Assembly (NCBI RefSeq): GCF_016863315.1 | Contig: NZ_BOOQ01000055.1 | Span: 30,003-94,002 of the forward strand | DNA from: Planotetraspora silvatica | GTDB taxonomy: Bacteria; Actinomycetota; Actinomycetes; Streptosporangiales; Streptosporangiaceae | DNA: 64,000 nucleotides | Direction: 5' to 3' | Shown: piece by piece, positions 42,222 through 50,908 of the stretch | How the letters are laid out: the number at the start of each line of letters is the position of its first letter | Numbering within the stretch: position 1 is the first letter of the stretch | Notes under the pieces: model-generated | Seen by the model: only the letters and a program-made list of their open reading frames with translations | Told to the model about the DNA's origin: nothing | The model's database searches: none | Position numbers and translations under genes: made by a program

Positions 42222-45113
42222 TCACTCGGCGGGCGGGAGACCGTCCGGGCTGGTCAGCCGCCGGGTGAGCGCCACCCGGGAGCGCACGTCGTATTTGTTG
42301 AAGATGCGGGCGACGTGGGTCTCCACCGTCTTCTGGCTGACCTGGAGGCGCTCGGCCACCTCCCGGTTGGTCAGCCCTTGGCTGACCAGTTCGGCCACCT
42401 GGCGTTCCCGCGCCGTCAGCACCGGCGGCCCGGCGGTGCTCCGTGCCGCGTGCCGGGGACCCTGCGCGGCCAGCCGGCGCTCCACCCTGGCCAGTTGGCC
42501 GGCGAGCCAGTCCGCGCCCGACTCCCTGTAGGCGGCCTTGGCCCGGGCGATCTCGGCGCGGCACTGCGCCACGTCCCCCATGCGGCCGTGGATGTCGGCG
42601 AGCAACTGGTGCACCAAGCCGCGTTCGGCGGTGGCGCCGCTCTCGGCGAACCGCTCGGTGGCGATCCAGGCCGCCCCCACGGCGCCGCCCAGGTCGCCGC
42701 GGTGGTACAACGCGCGGGCGCGGGCGTCGTAGGCGGTGCCAAGGCGATAGGCCGGGCCGCCGGCGGCCGCTGCGACCGCCGCGGCCGATCGGGTGAGCGC
42801 GGTACCGACGTCGCCGTCGGCACCGGCGTGGATCGACTGCACCGCCAGCCGTTCCACCTCGGTGTCGCGGGACAGGGCCGGGGGCAGCGGCGGCGCGTGA
42901 CCCGCCCCGGCACGGCCGGCGGCGAGCCGGACCCGCACCACGGACACATGCGCCATCGCCAGCCACCAGGGCGAACCCGGAGCGGCGTCGGCGAGCCGGT
43001 CGGCGAGCGCCATGGCGGGGCGCACGCCGTGCCGCCACAGCACCGGCAACAGCATGACGCACCGGGCCATCGCCAGGGTCTCGCTGCTCTGGATGTACTC
43101 GGAGGCCGCGGCGGCGTGCTCCGCGACGTCGATGGCCTCCGCCAGCCGGCCCGTCCGGGCCTTGTGGTGGGCCTGGGCGATCAGCAGGTACGGCATGTCG
43201 TTGCTGCGGCCGTACATCGTCGCCAGGTCGATGCCCCGGGCCAGGTGGCGCTCCGCGTCGTCGAGCCGCTGGAGACAGGTCTCGCCCCAGGAGAGCGGCG
43301 CGACGAGTTCCACGTGCGTCGCGAGGGCGGTGTCCGGCGCGCTGTCCATCAGCCACCCGGCTCGCCTGCTGTGCGAACGCGCCGCCGCGACGTCGCCGTC
43401 CTGCAGGCAGGCCAGGGCCAGCAGGGCGTACGCGGCGGCGCTGAGCGTCGGGTCGGCCGTCTTCGACAGGATCTCGATGGCTTCGAGCGCATGCCGGCGC
43501 GCGCCGCCGGGGTCCGCCCGCAACACGGCCACGGCGGCCAGTTCCAGCAGGAGCGGGGCCCGCGCCCGCAGGTCCTGCCCGGCCCGGCGGGCCTGCGCAC
43601 TCAACAGGGCCCGTGCCTCGTCGAGCCTGCCGAGCAGCCGCGAGATCACGGAGGAGAAGGCCACCGCCTCGGTGGCCACGTCGTACGGCAGGTGGATGAC
43701 GTCGTGCAGGATGCGCCGGCCCTCGGTCAGCGAACTCACCGCGGTGCCCCGCGCCAGCCAGGTGAGCAGGTGGCCGCGATACGGCACGAGGTCCTCGCGT
43801 TCCGGCAGCACCCGCAGGGCGTCATGCAGCAACCGCACCGCGGTCGCCGGGGCCGAGCCCACGTACGCGATGCCCGCGTCGCCCAGCGTCCTGGCGGCCT
43901 CCTCGTCACCGTGCTCGGCGCACCGCTCGGTGTGGTGGGCCAGCAACGCCAGCGACCCGTCGTTGCGGCGCAGGTAGCCGGCGACCCGGGCATGGGCGGA
44001 GATGCGCCAGCCAGGCCCGCACGTGTCGTACGCGGCGGCGCGTACCAGTGGGTGGCGGAACACGAACCGGGCGCCCGTCAGCGCGCCGAGCCCCTGCCGG
44101 CAGAGCTCGTCCACGGCGGCGGCGGCGGCCGTCGCGCCGTCGAGTTCCGCGACGTGGGAGATGACGACGAGTGAGGCCAGCTCGCCGGCGACCGCCGCCG
44201 CGTGGGCCGCACGCCGGCCGGTCGGGGTGAGCCGGTCCAGCTCCCGGCGCAGCACCGCCAGCAACGTCTGCTCGAGGGCGAGCGCCGCCCCGGGCCGGCC
44301 GTCGGCCAGTTCCGTCAGTGTGTGGTCGTCGGCGTCCAGCAGCGACCGCAGGAACAGCGGGTTGCCGCCGCTGACCCGGTACATCAACCGTCGCCGGTGC
44401 GGGTCCACCCCGGGCGGGAGCAGCGCGGCCACCGCGTTCTCGTCGAGCGGGTGCAGGCTCAGCCGGGTGACGCGCGGATCCTGCCGGGCGAGGGCGTCGC
44501 CCACCACGGCCGGGATCATGGCCGACCGGCAGGCGATGGCCAGCACGAACCCGGCGGCCGGCGGCCGGTGGAGCAGGAACTCGGTCAGTTCGAGCGACGA
44601 CGCGTCCGCCCAGTGCAGGTCGTCGAGCGCCAGCACGGCGCCGCGGTCGGCGGCCAGATGGGAGAGGAGCGCTCGGACGCCTCGATAGGTGTGGTACCGA
44701 TCCAACCGGCCTCGAGTTGTGTCGCTCGTCTCGCCCGTCGTCAACAAGGTGCGCAGCGCCGCCTCGGCGAAATCACCGGGCCGGGTGCCGGTCGGCGCCG
44801 CACCCGGGGTGCCGTACTCGTCGGACAGGCGGGTGAAGGCGTCCACGTACATGCCGAACGGGACGAGGCTCTCGAACTCGGTGGCGCTGCCGGCGAGTAC
44901 GGTACGCCTGGCGGCGTGCGCCCGTTCGGCCAGGTATTCCAGCAGCCGCGTCTTGCCCATGCCCGGCTCGCCGTCGATGAGGACCAGGCGGTGTTCGCCG
45001 GCCGCCGCGTCGGCGAGCGCCGCGTCGATGCGGGCGAGCTCGTCGCCCCGCCCGACCGGCTCGGGCCGGGACAGCCGGACAGATCCCGATCCCGCAGGCC
45101 CACCATCGGACAT
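42222..45113 (-). CDS. LuxR-family regulator with AAA ATPase domain (LAL type)
   Basis: 963 residues. Walker A DGEPGMGKTRLL (about residues 46-57) and Walker B VLALDDLHWAD (about 155) belong to an N-terminal AAA/STAND ATPase of about 300 residues. TPR-like helical repeats fill the middle. The C-terminal LuxR HTH is at about 895-955: LTARERQVAELVSQGLTNREVAERLQVSQKTVETHVARIFNKYDVRSRVAL. These large regulators of actinomycetes activate catabolic or antibiotic genes in response to a ligand and ATP. The target is not obvious from the neighbours. Confidence 0.93.
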   Translation of the reverse strand: MSDGGPAGSGSVRLSRPEPVGRGDELARIDAALADAAAGEHRLVLIDGEPGMGKTRLLEYLAERAHAARRTVLAGSATEFESLVPFGMYVDAFTRLSDEYGTPGAAPTGTRPGDFAEAALRTLLTTGETSDTTRGRLDRYHTYRGVRALLSHLAADRGAVLALDDLHWADASSLELTEFLLHRPPAAGFVLAIACRSAMIPAVVGDALARQDPRVTRLSLHPLDENAVAALLPPGVDPHRRRLMYRVSGGNPLFLRSLLDADDHTLTELADGRPGAALALEQTLLAVLRRELDRLTPTGRRAAHAAAVAGELASLVVISHVAELDGATAAAAAVDELCRQGLGALTGARFVFRHPLVRAAAYDTCGPGWRISAHARVAGYLRRNDGSLALLAHHTERCAEHGDEEAARTLGDAGIAYVGSAPATAVRLLHDALRVLPEREDLVPYRGHLLTWLARGTAVSSLTEGRRILHDVIHLPYDVATEAVAFSSVISRLLGRLDEARALLSAQARRAGQDLRARAPLLLELAAVAVLRADPGGARRHALEAIEILSKTADPTLSAAAYALLALACLQDGDVAAARSHSRRAGWLMDSAPDTALATHVELVAPLSWGETCLQRLDDAERHLARGIDLATMYGRSNDMPYLLIAQAHHKARTGRLAEAIDVAEHAAAASEYIQSSETLAMARCVMLLPVLWRHGVRPAMALADRLADAAPGSPWWLAMAHVSVVRVRLAAGRAGAGHAPPLPPALSRDTEVERLAVQSIHAGADGDVGTALTRSAAAVAAAAGGPAYRLGTAYDARARALYHRGDLGGAVGAAWIATERFAESGATAERGLVHQLLADIHGRMGDVAQCRAEIARAKAAYRESGADWLAGQLARVERRLAAQGPRHAARSTAGPPVLTARERQVAELVSQGLTNREVAERLQVSQKTVETHVARIFNKYDVRSRVALTRRLTSPDGLPPAE

Positions 45114-45267
45114 GGAGCCCCCCGGTTCGTCCGGCGGTCACACCGGCTGCCGGAGCGCAAGTCGGCGAGCACGCCAGGACCCAGTCGCACGGTCACGTCG
45201 CGATGATCATACAGATCGGGATCGGGGTTCATGGCGGCCGGGTCGCCCGCGGGAGCCGTCGTGCCCT

Positions 45268-46122
45268 CTATCCCGTCGGCGCGGGTTTGATGGCCAGGTT
45301 CGCGACGGTGGCGTGGTCTGCCTCGAGGCTGAAGACATGGGTGAAACTGAAGCTCGCCCGTTTCGTGTCCGAAGGCAGGTGCCCGGGGAACACGACCACC
45401 CCGTCGACCCGGACGCCGGGCGGGACGGCCGTGGGCCACCGGCTGCGGAACGGGTCACCGCTCAGTGTGGTGCCGTCCGCCGCACTGAGCTGGCTGTATC
45501 CGTAAACGGGAAGTGACAGCGACTCGGAACCCCTGTTGCGTGCGGACAGTTCGACCCGGGTGAAATGTGAGGTGACCAGGATCCGGCGAACGGTGAGAGT
45601 GAGGGATCCGGACGTGGTGGTCTTCTGTGCTCTGAGGACGTTGGTCCCCGTCTCGTCGCCGGTGACGTAGCCGCCGACATAACGCACGCCCAGGGCGACG
45701 GCGGCCGCGCCGCCTCCGCACAGCGCGATCACCAGCAGCACGGCGGCGAAGGCCGGCATTCCGCGCGACCGCTTCTGCGGGGAAGCAGGAGGCCAACGGA
45801 TCTGATCGCTCGGCGCACTCGGCGGCGATCCGCCGTCCCCCTGCACGACCGTGATGACACCGGTGATCGCGACAAGCCCGACGACCAACCCGAGCCCGAC
45901 GGGGTTCGTCCAGTCCTTACCGGCGAAGCTGATGGCCGCGTCGAGGGCGATGCCGACGACAGTGGCGATGATCGAGAAGAGGATCGCGCGGGCGAACCGC
46001 CCACCGCCTATCCGCCGCATGAGCACCACCATCTCGTGGTACGCCTGACTGCCAGGATGTCCAGGAAGGGCGTCCGCTCCGCTGCCGTAAGGCTTTCTTT
46101 CACGTCTCGGGCCCGAGTTCAT
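45268..46122 (-). CDS. Membrane protein of unknown function with extracytoplasmic C-terminal domain
   Basis: 284 residues if the ATG at 46122 is used; a TTG at 46149 and ATGs nearer the first helix are alternatives, so the start is uncertain. Three membrane segments: ARAILFSIIATVVGIALDAAISF, PVGLGLVVGLVAITGVITVV and FAAVLLVIALCGGGAAAVALGV. The last 130 residues form a beta-rich domain (SLTLTVRRILVTSHFTRVELSARNRGSESLSLPVYGY) resembling DUF4352-like immunoglobulin folds, probably outside the cell. No function is recognised. Confidence 0.65.
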   Translation of the reverse strand: MNSGPRRERKPYGSGADALPGHPGSQAYHEMVVLMRRIGGGRFARAILFSIIATVVGIALDAAISFAGKDWTNPVGLGLVVGLVAITGVITVVQGDGGSPPSAPSDQIRWPPASPQKRSRGMPAFAAVLLVIALCGGGAAAVALGVRYVGGYVTGDETGTNVLRAQKTTTSGSLTLTVRRILVTSHFTRVELSARNRGSESLSLPVYGYSQLSAADGTTLSGDPFRSRWPTAVPPGVRVDGVVVFPGHLPSDTKRASFSFTHVFSLEADHATVANLAIKPAPTG

Positions 46123-46267
46123 GATCTCCGAGGCGGCCTCCTCACACAATGGGTCAATTCGCCAGAACGATCACCGTGATGGCTGAGGGCGCTATCGGGG
46201 CCGGGGCGATACCGGCCCAGAGGATCGCCGAACACGGGCCGGCCCCGCACAGGCCAATCTGCGTACG

Positions 46268-49093
46268 TCAGTCTCCGGCGAGCGCGGCGTGGACGGACGA
46301 GACCGCGCTCGCGCCGTCGCCGACAGCCGTGGCCACGCGTTTCGTCGAACCCGAGCGCAGGTCGCCGACCGCGAAGACCCGGGGTGCGCTCGTCTGGTAC
46401 GGCAAGGCCGATCCGGCGGGCAGCCCGACGTCAGTGAGCACGAACCCGTCCTCGGCCTTGGCCACGCCGGTCAGCCAGCCCGACACCGGGTCGGCGCCGA
46501 CGAAGCAGAACAGCGCACGGCTGGCCAGCCGTTCCGGCCGCTCGCCGGGCCGTTCGACGACGACCGACGTGAGGGTGCCGTCGCCGGCCAGTTCGCTGAC
46601 CGTGCTGCCGGTGTGGACACGGATCCGGGAATGGGCCCGGATCCGGTCGGTCAGGTAGGACGACATGCGGGCCGCGAGGTCGTGGCCGCGGACGACCAGA
46701 TCGACCGTCGCGCCGCGGGCGACGAGGGACAGGGCCGCCTGCCCGGCCGAGTTGGCGCCCCCGACGACGGTCACCGGCCGGCCCTCGTAGCCCCGGACGT
46801 CCGGCTCGGTCGCGGCGTACCGGATGCAGCCGGACCGCTCGAACACCGCCCATCCGGGGATGTCCAGACGCCGGTATCGGGCGCCGGTGGCAGCGATCAC
46901 CGCGCGACACTCGACGCGGACCCCCTCTTCCAGGACGACGACCGGCCGCCGCTCGTCGGAGAGGTCGAGGCCCCTCACGACGCAGGGCGAGTGGATGCGT
47001 ACACCGAACTTGAGAGCCTGGACCATGGCCAGGCGGGTCAGGTTCACGCCGCTGACCCCGTCCGGGAAGCCCAGGTAGTTCTCGATGCGGGCGCTCTTGG
47101 CGGCCTGGCCGCCGAGCCCGCTCCGGTCCAGCAGCACGGTGACCAGGCCCTCGGACGCCCCGTACACCGCGGCGGCCAGGCCAGCGGGACCGGCGCCGAC
47201 GACGACGAGGTCGACCGGACCTCCGCCGTCCCGGTACGTGAGGCCGAGCGTCTGCGCGACCGTTCTCGGCGTCGCGCGCCGCACCACCGAACCGTTGGCG
47301 ATGGCCGCCGGGAGGTCGGCCTCCGTCAGCCCGGCCGAGGTCATCAGGGAGCGCCCGGGGGGTGAGGTGGCGCTGCGCCAGGTGTGGGACAGCAGCATCT
47401 GCGTCACGTAGCGGCGTAGTTCCAGCGTCTCCGCGGAGTCCGGCCGGCCGACGATCTCCAGGGCGCCGCCCGCCGCCGCGCGGAAGACCTCGCGCCGCTC
47501 CTGGAACGCCGCGAGCAGCAGTCCGGCGATGTCGTCCTGCTCGGCGAGGGCCCGGCGCAGCCGCGTCGCCCCGATGCGGACGACCGTCCCAGCGGACGTC
47601 ACCCGGGCGGTCAGGTAGACCTGCTGTCCGGTCAGAAGGTTGAGCTCGCCGAGGAAGTCTCCGGGGCCGCCCCGGTAGATCAGGCGTTCCGGCTCGATCG
47701 CCGTCGCGTCCCGGACGATGTCCACCGTCGCCGTCCGGAGCAGGAAGAAGTCATAGGAGTCGTCGCCGGAGGTGTACAGGTTCCGGCCGGCCCCGACGTG
47801 CTCCTCCTCGCCGTATCCGGCAAGGCGGCGGAACTGCTCGTCGTCGAGGACCGGTCCCCGCCGGGCCGGACGGTGGCGCTTCGGCCAGGCGACGGTCACG
47901 ACGTACAGGAGCAAACCCGCCGACGTGAAGACGAAACCGGCCCAGACAGTGGACAAGGTGCCCCAGCCGGCCTCCAGGGTGACCGCGCCGCCGATCGCGC
48001 CGAGGGAGTTGGCCAGGTTGAGGGCGGCCAGGTTGAGCGCGCCCATCAGGGTCGGGGCGTCCGGCGCGAAGCCGGTCAGCCTGACCTGGATGGTGGGGAT
48101 CGCGAACATCATGGTCGCGCCGACGCCGAACAGGCACGGCAGCAGGACCAGCAGATCGCCGCCCGCCACGCCGATCAGCACCAGCAGCGCCAGGACACCG
48201 CCGTACCCCCAGATCAGGCCCCGGTGCTTGTACCGGTCCGCGACGCGCCCGCCGAGGTGGTTGCCGACCGCCATGCCGAGGCCGAAGACGGCCAGGGCGA
48301 CGGGGATGAGCGCGGCGTCCCGCCGCGCCGCGTCGGTGACGAAGGGGCCGATGAACGTGTAGACGGCGAAGATGCTGGAGATGCCGAGCGAGGCGACGGC
48401 GACCATCAGCCAGACGTTGATCCGGCGCAGGCCGTTCAGCTCGCTCCTGACGGGGCTGCCGTGCAGGTCGTCGGTACGGGGTAACCAGGCGACCAGTGCG
48501 ACGCCGGCCAGCAGGCCGACGGCGACCACGGTCCAGTACATGACACGCCACCCGGCGTGCTGGCCGATGAAGGTGCCGACCGGCGACCCGGCGATGGTGG
48601 CGACGGTGAGTCCCCCCATCACGGTGGCGAACGCCTTGCCGCCCTTGCCCGGCCCGTAGACGTACGCGGCGACGACGGCACCGGCGCCGAAGAACGCCCC
48701 CTGGACGCTGCCTGCGACGAAGCGGAAGACGACAAGCAGTACGACGTTCGGCGCCAGCGCGGACAGCCCGTTGCCCACCAGGAAGAGCACGACCAGGCCG
48801 AGCAGCAGCGTGCGCCGGTTGACCCGGGCGGCGAGCAGAGTGATCAGCGGAGAACCGATCACCACCCCGAAGGCGTAGGTGGTGATCGCGTACGTGGCGA
48901 CCGGGATCGACACGTCCAGGTCGGCGGCGAAGAGCTGGATGATGCCGTTGCTGCCGAACTCGCCGGTTCCGATCGCGAAGGTGCCCAGTGCCAGCGCGAA
49001 CAGAGCGAGCCTGGGGTTGACGGCGGGCTTCTCGGCGGAGGTGTGCCGTTTCTCCTCGGCGGCGCACTGGCCTTCGTACGCGCGGACGAACAT
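46268..49093 (-). CDS. Fusion protein: MFS transporter + cyclic-nucleotide-binding domain + thioredoxin-reductase-like flavoprotein
   Basis: 941 residues in one uninterrupted frame from ATG 49093, two bases after the upstream hydrolase stop. Residues about 25-405 are a 12-helix DHA1-type MFS transporter (LALGTFAIGTGEFGSNGIIQLFA; RFVAGSVQGAFFGAGAVVAAYV). A linker of about 12 residues leads to a cyclic-nucleotide-binding fold (about 415-540; FLGELNLLTGQQVYLTARV, without the usual phosphate-binding Arg). Residues about 620-941 are a TrxR-like FAD/NADPH oxidoreductase: VVVGAGPAGLAAAVYGA (FAD), VVGGANSAGQAAL (about 778, NADPH) and VFAVGDLRSGSTKRVATAVGDG. The redox CxxC is absent; the equivalent place reads SGCIRYAAT. 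The cNMP+TrxR pair is a known actinobacterial architecture; the added MFS is not one I know. The function may couple transport to NADPH redox state. Confidence 0.88.
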   Translation of the reverse strand: MFVRAYEGQCAAEEKRHTSAEKPAVNPRLALFALALGTFAIGTGEFGSNGIIQLFAADLDVSIPVATYAITTYAFGVVIGSPLITLLAARVNRRTLLLGLVVLFLVGNGLSALAPNVVLLVVFRFVAGSVQGAFFGAGAVVAAYVYGPGKGGKAFATVMGGLTVATIAGSPVGTFIGQHAGWRVMYWTVVAVGLLAGVALVAWLPRTDDLHGSPVRSELNGLRRINVWLMVAVASLGISSIFAVYTFIGPFVTDAARRDAALIPVALAVFGLGMAVGNHLGGRVADRYKHRGLIWGYGGVLALLVLIGVAGGDLLVLLPCLFGVGATMMFAIPTIQVRLTGFAPDAPTLMGALNLAALNLANSLGAIGGAVTLEAGWGTLSTVWAGFVFTSAGLLLYVVTVAWPKRHRPARRGPVLDDEQFRRLAGYGEEEHVGAGRNLYTSGDDSYDFFLLRTATVDIVRDATAIEPERLIYRGGPGDFLGELNLLTGQQVYLTARVTSAGTVVRIGATRLRRALAEQDDIAGLLLAAFQERREVFRAAAGGALEIVGRPDSAETLELRRYVTQMLLSHTWRSATSPPGRSLMTSAGLTEADLPAAIANGSVVRRATPRTVAQTLGLTYRDGGGPVDLVVVGAGPAGLAAAVYGASEGLVTVLLDRSGLGGQAAKSARIENYLGFPDGVSGVNLTRLAMVQALKFGVRIHSPCVVRGLDLSDERRPVVVLEEGVRVECRAVIAATGARYRRLDIPGWAVFERSGCIRYAATEPDVRGYEGRPVTVVGGANSAGQAALSLVARGATVDLVVRGHDLAARMSSYLTDRIRAHSRIRVHTGSTVSELAGDGTLTSVVVERPGERPERLASRALFCFVGADPVSGWLTGVAKAEDGFVLTDVGLPAGSALPYQTSAPRVFAVGDLRSGSTKRVATAVGDGASAVSSVHAALAGD

Positions 49094-49095
49094 GG

Positions 49096-49893
49096 TCAGC
49101 GGGCCGCGCGCTTGATGAGGTCGGCGGTCACGGCGGGTTGGGAGATCATCGCGACGTGCGAGGAACCGACCTCGCGTATCTCCGACCCGGCCCGCCGCGC
49201 CATGAACCGCTGCGCCTCGGCGGGCAGCACCTGGTCGTTCCTGGCGACGAGGTAGTAGGAGGGAATGGTCTTCCACGCCGGGGTTCCGGAGGGCTCCCCG
49301 AGGGTGCGGGCGTCGGCGGGCCGCTGGCCGGCGTGCATCAGATCGGTGGTCGATTTCGGTACGTCACCGGCGAAGACGTCGCGGAAGAACTCCTTCTTGA
49401 TGTAGCCGTCGACGAGTCCCTCACCGTAGGGACGGAAGTCCAGCGCCGCCTCGCTGAGCTTGCTGCCCGGGAACCTCGTCTGCAGTGCCAGCAGCGAATC
49501 GCCCTCGTCGGGGGCGAACGCGGCCACGTAGACCAGTGCTTTCACGTTCGGGTTGCCGGCCGCGGCGTTCGTGGCGACGATCCCGCCGTAGGAGTGCGCG
49601 GCCACGACGATCGGGCCGCTGAGGGTGGCGAGAACACTGGCCAGGTAGGCCGAGTCGGTGGCCACGCTGCGCAGCGGGTTCGCGGGCGCGATGACCTGAT
49701 GGCCGTCGCGGATGAGCTTGGCGGCGACGTCGTTCCAACCGGAGGCGTCGGCGAACGCGCCGTGCACGAGGACCACCGTGGGTTTGGGCTTGGCTTCCGT
49801 CCGGGGATGCGCCTGCGCCTCGGACGTTCCCAGCAGCGCCCCGGTCGCGACCGCGGCGGATCCGGCCAACACGGCTCGGCGAGTCGTCGTCAT
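49096..49893 (-). CDS. Tat-exported alpha/beta hydrolase
   Basis: 265 residues from ATG 49893 (AGGTG 7 bases upstream). A twin-arginine-type signal (TTTRRAVLAGSAAVATGALLG) precedes the hydrolase: VVLVHGAFADASGWNDVA (oxyanion HG), VVAAHSYGGIVA (nucleophile Ser in the elbow) and GSSHVAMISQP (catalytic His). It belongs to the salicylate-esterase-like or aryl-ester hydrolase type common in proteobacteria and actinomycetes. It is co-transcribed with the MFS/flavoprotein fusion gene, whose ATG follows its stop by two bases. Confidence 0.9.
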   Translation of the reverse strand: MTTTRRAVLAGSAAVATGALLGTSEAQAHPRTEAKPKPTVVLVHGAFADASGWNDVAAKLIRDGHQVIAPANPLRSVATDSAYLASVLATLSGPIVVAAHSYGGIVATNAAAGNPNVKALVYVAAFAPDEGDSLLALQTRFPGSKLSEAALDFRPYGEGLVDGYIKKEFFRDVFAGDVPKSTTDLMHAGQRPADARTLGEPSGTPAWKTIPSYYLVARNDQVLPAEAQRFMARRAGSEIREVGSSHVAMISQPAVTADLIKRAAR

Positions 49894-50002
49894 GATGTTG
49901 CACCTTTCACCTCGAATTGCAGTCAATGTAGATTCCGGGCACTTGACGATCACTGAACGAGCGATTCAATCGTCGTCCAGTACGCCGATTTAGCCTGCGG
50001 CC

Positions 50003-50218
50003 ATGAAATCGGCGAAAAGTGAAAGCTCCCGGATCTGGGGCCTGCGGTTCCACCTGCTTTTCTACGTCCTGGGCAATCTGGCTCAGGTCATCGTGTGGTG
50101 GGTCTACGACCCCGACCACTTTTTCTGGCCCCTGTGGTCGATCGTCTTCTGGGGCATCGGGCTGGCCTTCCATTTCTGGGGTGTCTACTCGCCGCCCAAA
50201 TCCAGAACCGAGTACTGA
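50003..50218 (+). CDS. Small 2TM-domain membrane protein
   Basis: 71 residues starting MKSAKSESS. Two membrane helices: LRFHLLFYVLGNLAQVIVWWVY and FWPLWSIVFWGIGLAFHFWGVY, joined by a short DPDHF turn. This is the 2TM-domain layout found alone or on sensor kinases and regulators. The function is unknown. It is 3 bases upstream of the methyltransferase gene and divergent from the Tat hydrolase. Confidence 0.8.
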   Translation: MKSAKSESSRIWGLRFHLLFYVLGNLAQVIVWWVYDPDHFFWPLWSIVFWGIGLAFHFWGVYSPPKSRTEY

Positions 50219-50221
50219 GCC

Positions 50222-50800
50222 GTGTCGTTCTTCGCCGAGTTCGTGCGCGCCCCCATGACGGTCGGTGCGGTCGCGCCGAGCGGTCCGGCGCTGGCCATGG
50301 CGGCGACGGCGGTGGTGCCCCGGACCGGTTCCCCGGTCGTGGTGGAACTCGGTCCGGGCACCGGCGCCTTCACCGGCGCCATCCAGCGACGCCTCGCGGG
50401 TCGCGGCCGGCACATCGCCGTCGAGATCAACCCACGGTTCGCATGGCGGTTGGCCGAGCTCCATCCGGCGGTCGACGTCGTGACCGCGGACGCGGCCGGC
50501 CTTGTCACGGTGCTGACGCAGCGCGGGCTCAACGAGGCCGATGTCGTGGTCAGCGGCCTTCCGTGGGCGGCGTTCACCGAGAACAGGCAGCGTGACGTGC
50601 TGGCCTCGGTGTCCGCCGCGCTGCCGCCGCACGGCGTGTTCACCACCTTCGCGTACGTGCACGCCCGATGGGCACCACCCGCGCGGGCGCTGCTGCGGTC
50701 GCTGCGCTCACGCTTCGACGAGGTCGTCGTCAGCCGGACGGTGTGGGCCAACCTTCCGCCCGCGCTGGTTTACTACTGCCGTCGCCCCAACACCCGCTGA
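50222..50800 (+). CDS. SAM-dependent methyltransferase (phospholipid N-methyltransferase / rRNA-dimethylase-like)
   Basis: 192 residues from GTG 50222. SAM motif I is VVVELGPGTGAFTGAI, followed by HIAVEINPRFAWRL (acidic ribose-binding Glu) and VVVSGLPWAAF (motif IV in NLPY style). The N-terminal FAEFVRAPMTVGAVAPSGPALA is typical of phospholipid N-methyltransferase-type proteins rather than true KsgA, which is longer. Possible substrates are phosphatidylethanolamine or a related amine; not proven. It follows the 2TM gene by 3 bases. Confidence 0.82.
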   Translation: MSFFAEFVRAPMTVGAVAPSGPALAMAATAVVPRTGSPVVVELGPGTGAFTGAIQRRLAGRGRHIAVEINPRFAWRLAELHPAVDVVTADAAGLVTVLTQRGLNEADVVVSGLPWAAFTENRQRDVLASVSAALPPHGVFTTFAYVHARWAPPARALLRSLRSRFDEVVVSRTVWANLPPALVYYCRRPNTR

Positions 50801-50805
50801 GCGGT

Positions 50806-50862
50806 CAGGTCGGGGAGCAGTCGCTCGGCGCGATGCGCGAAGAGGTGCGCCTCCCGCAACGA
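50806..50862 (-). pseudogene. Relic of a SARP-type regulator C-terminus
   Basis: On the minus strand these bases read SLREAHLFAHRAERLLPDL, which matches the last 19 residues of the SARP regulator at 51880-55197 (NERESHLFARRAERFLAEL) at 12 of 19 positions. The frame then runs to a stop at 50773, inside the end of the methyltransferase gene. Nothing upstream in that frame matches the regulator. It looks like the last trace of a duplicated or lost paralogue, with the symporter gene inserted between the two. Confidence 0.5.
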
Positions 50863-50908
50863 CAGGCTGCTCGGCACAGACTGCCAGAACTCGTCAGGAT
50901 GCCCCAGA

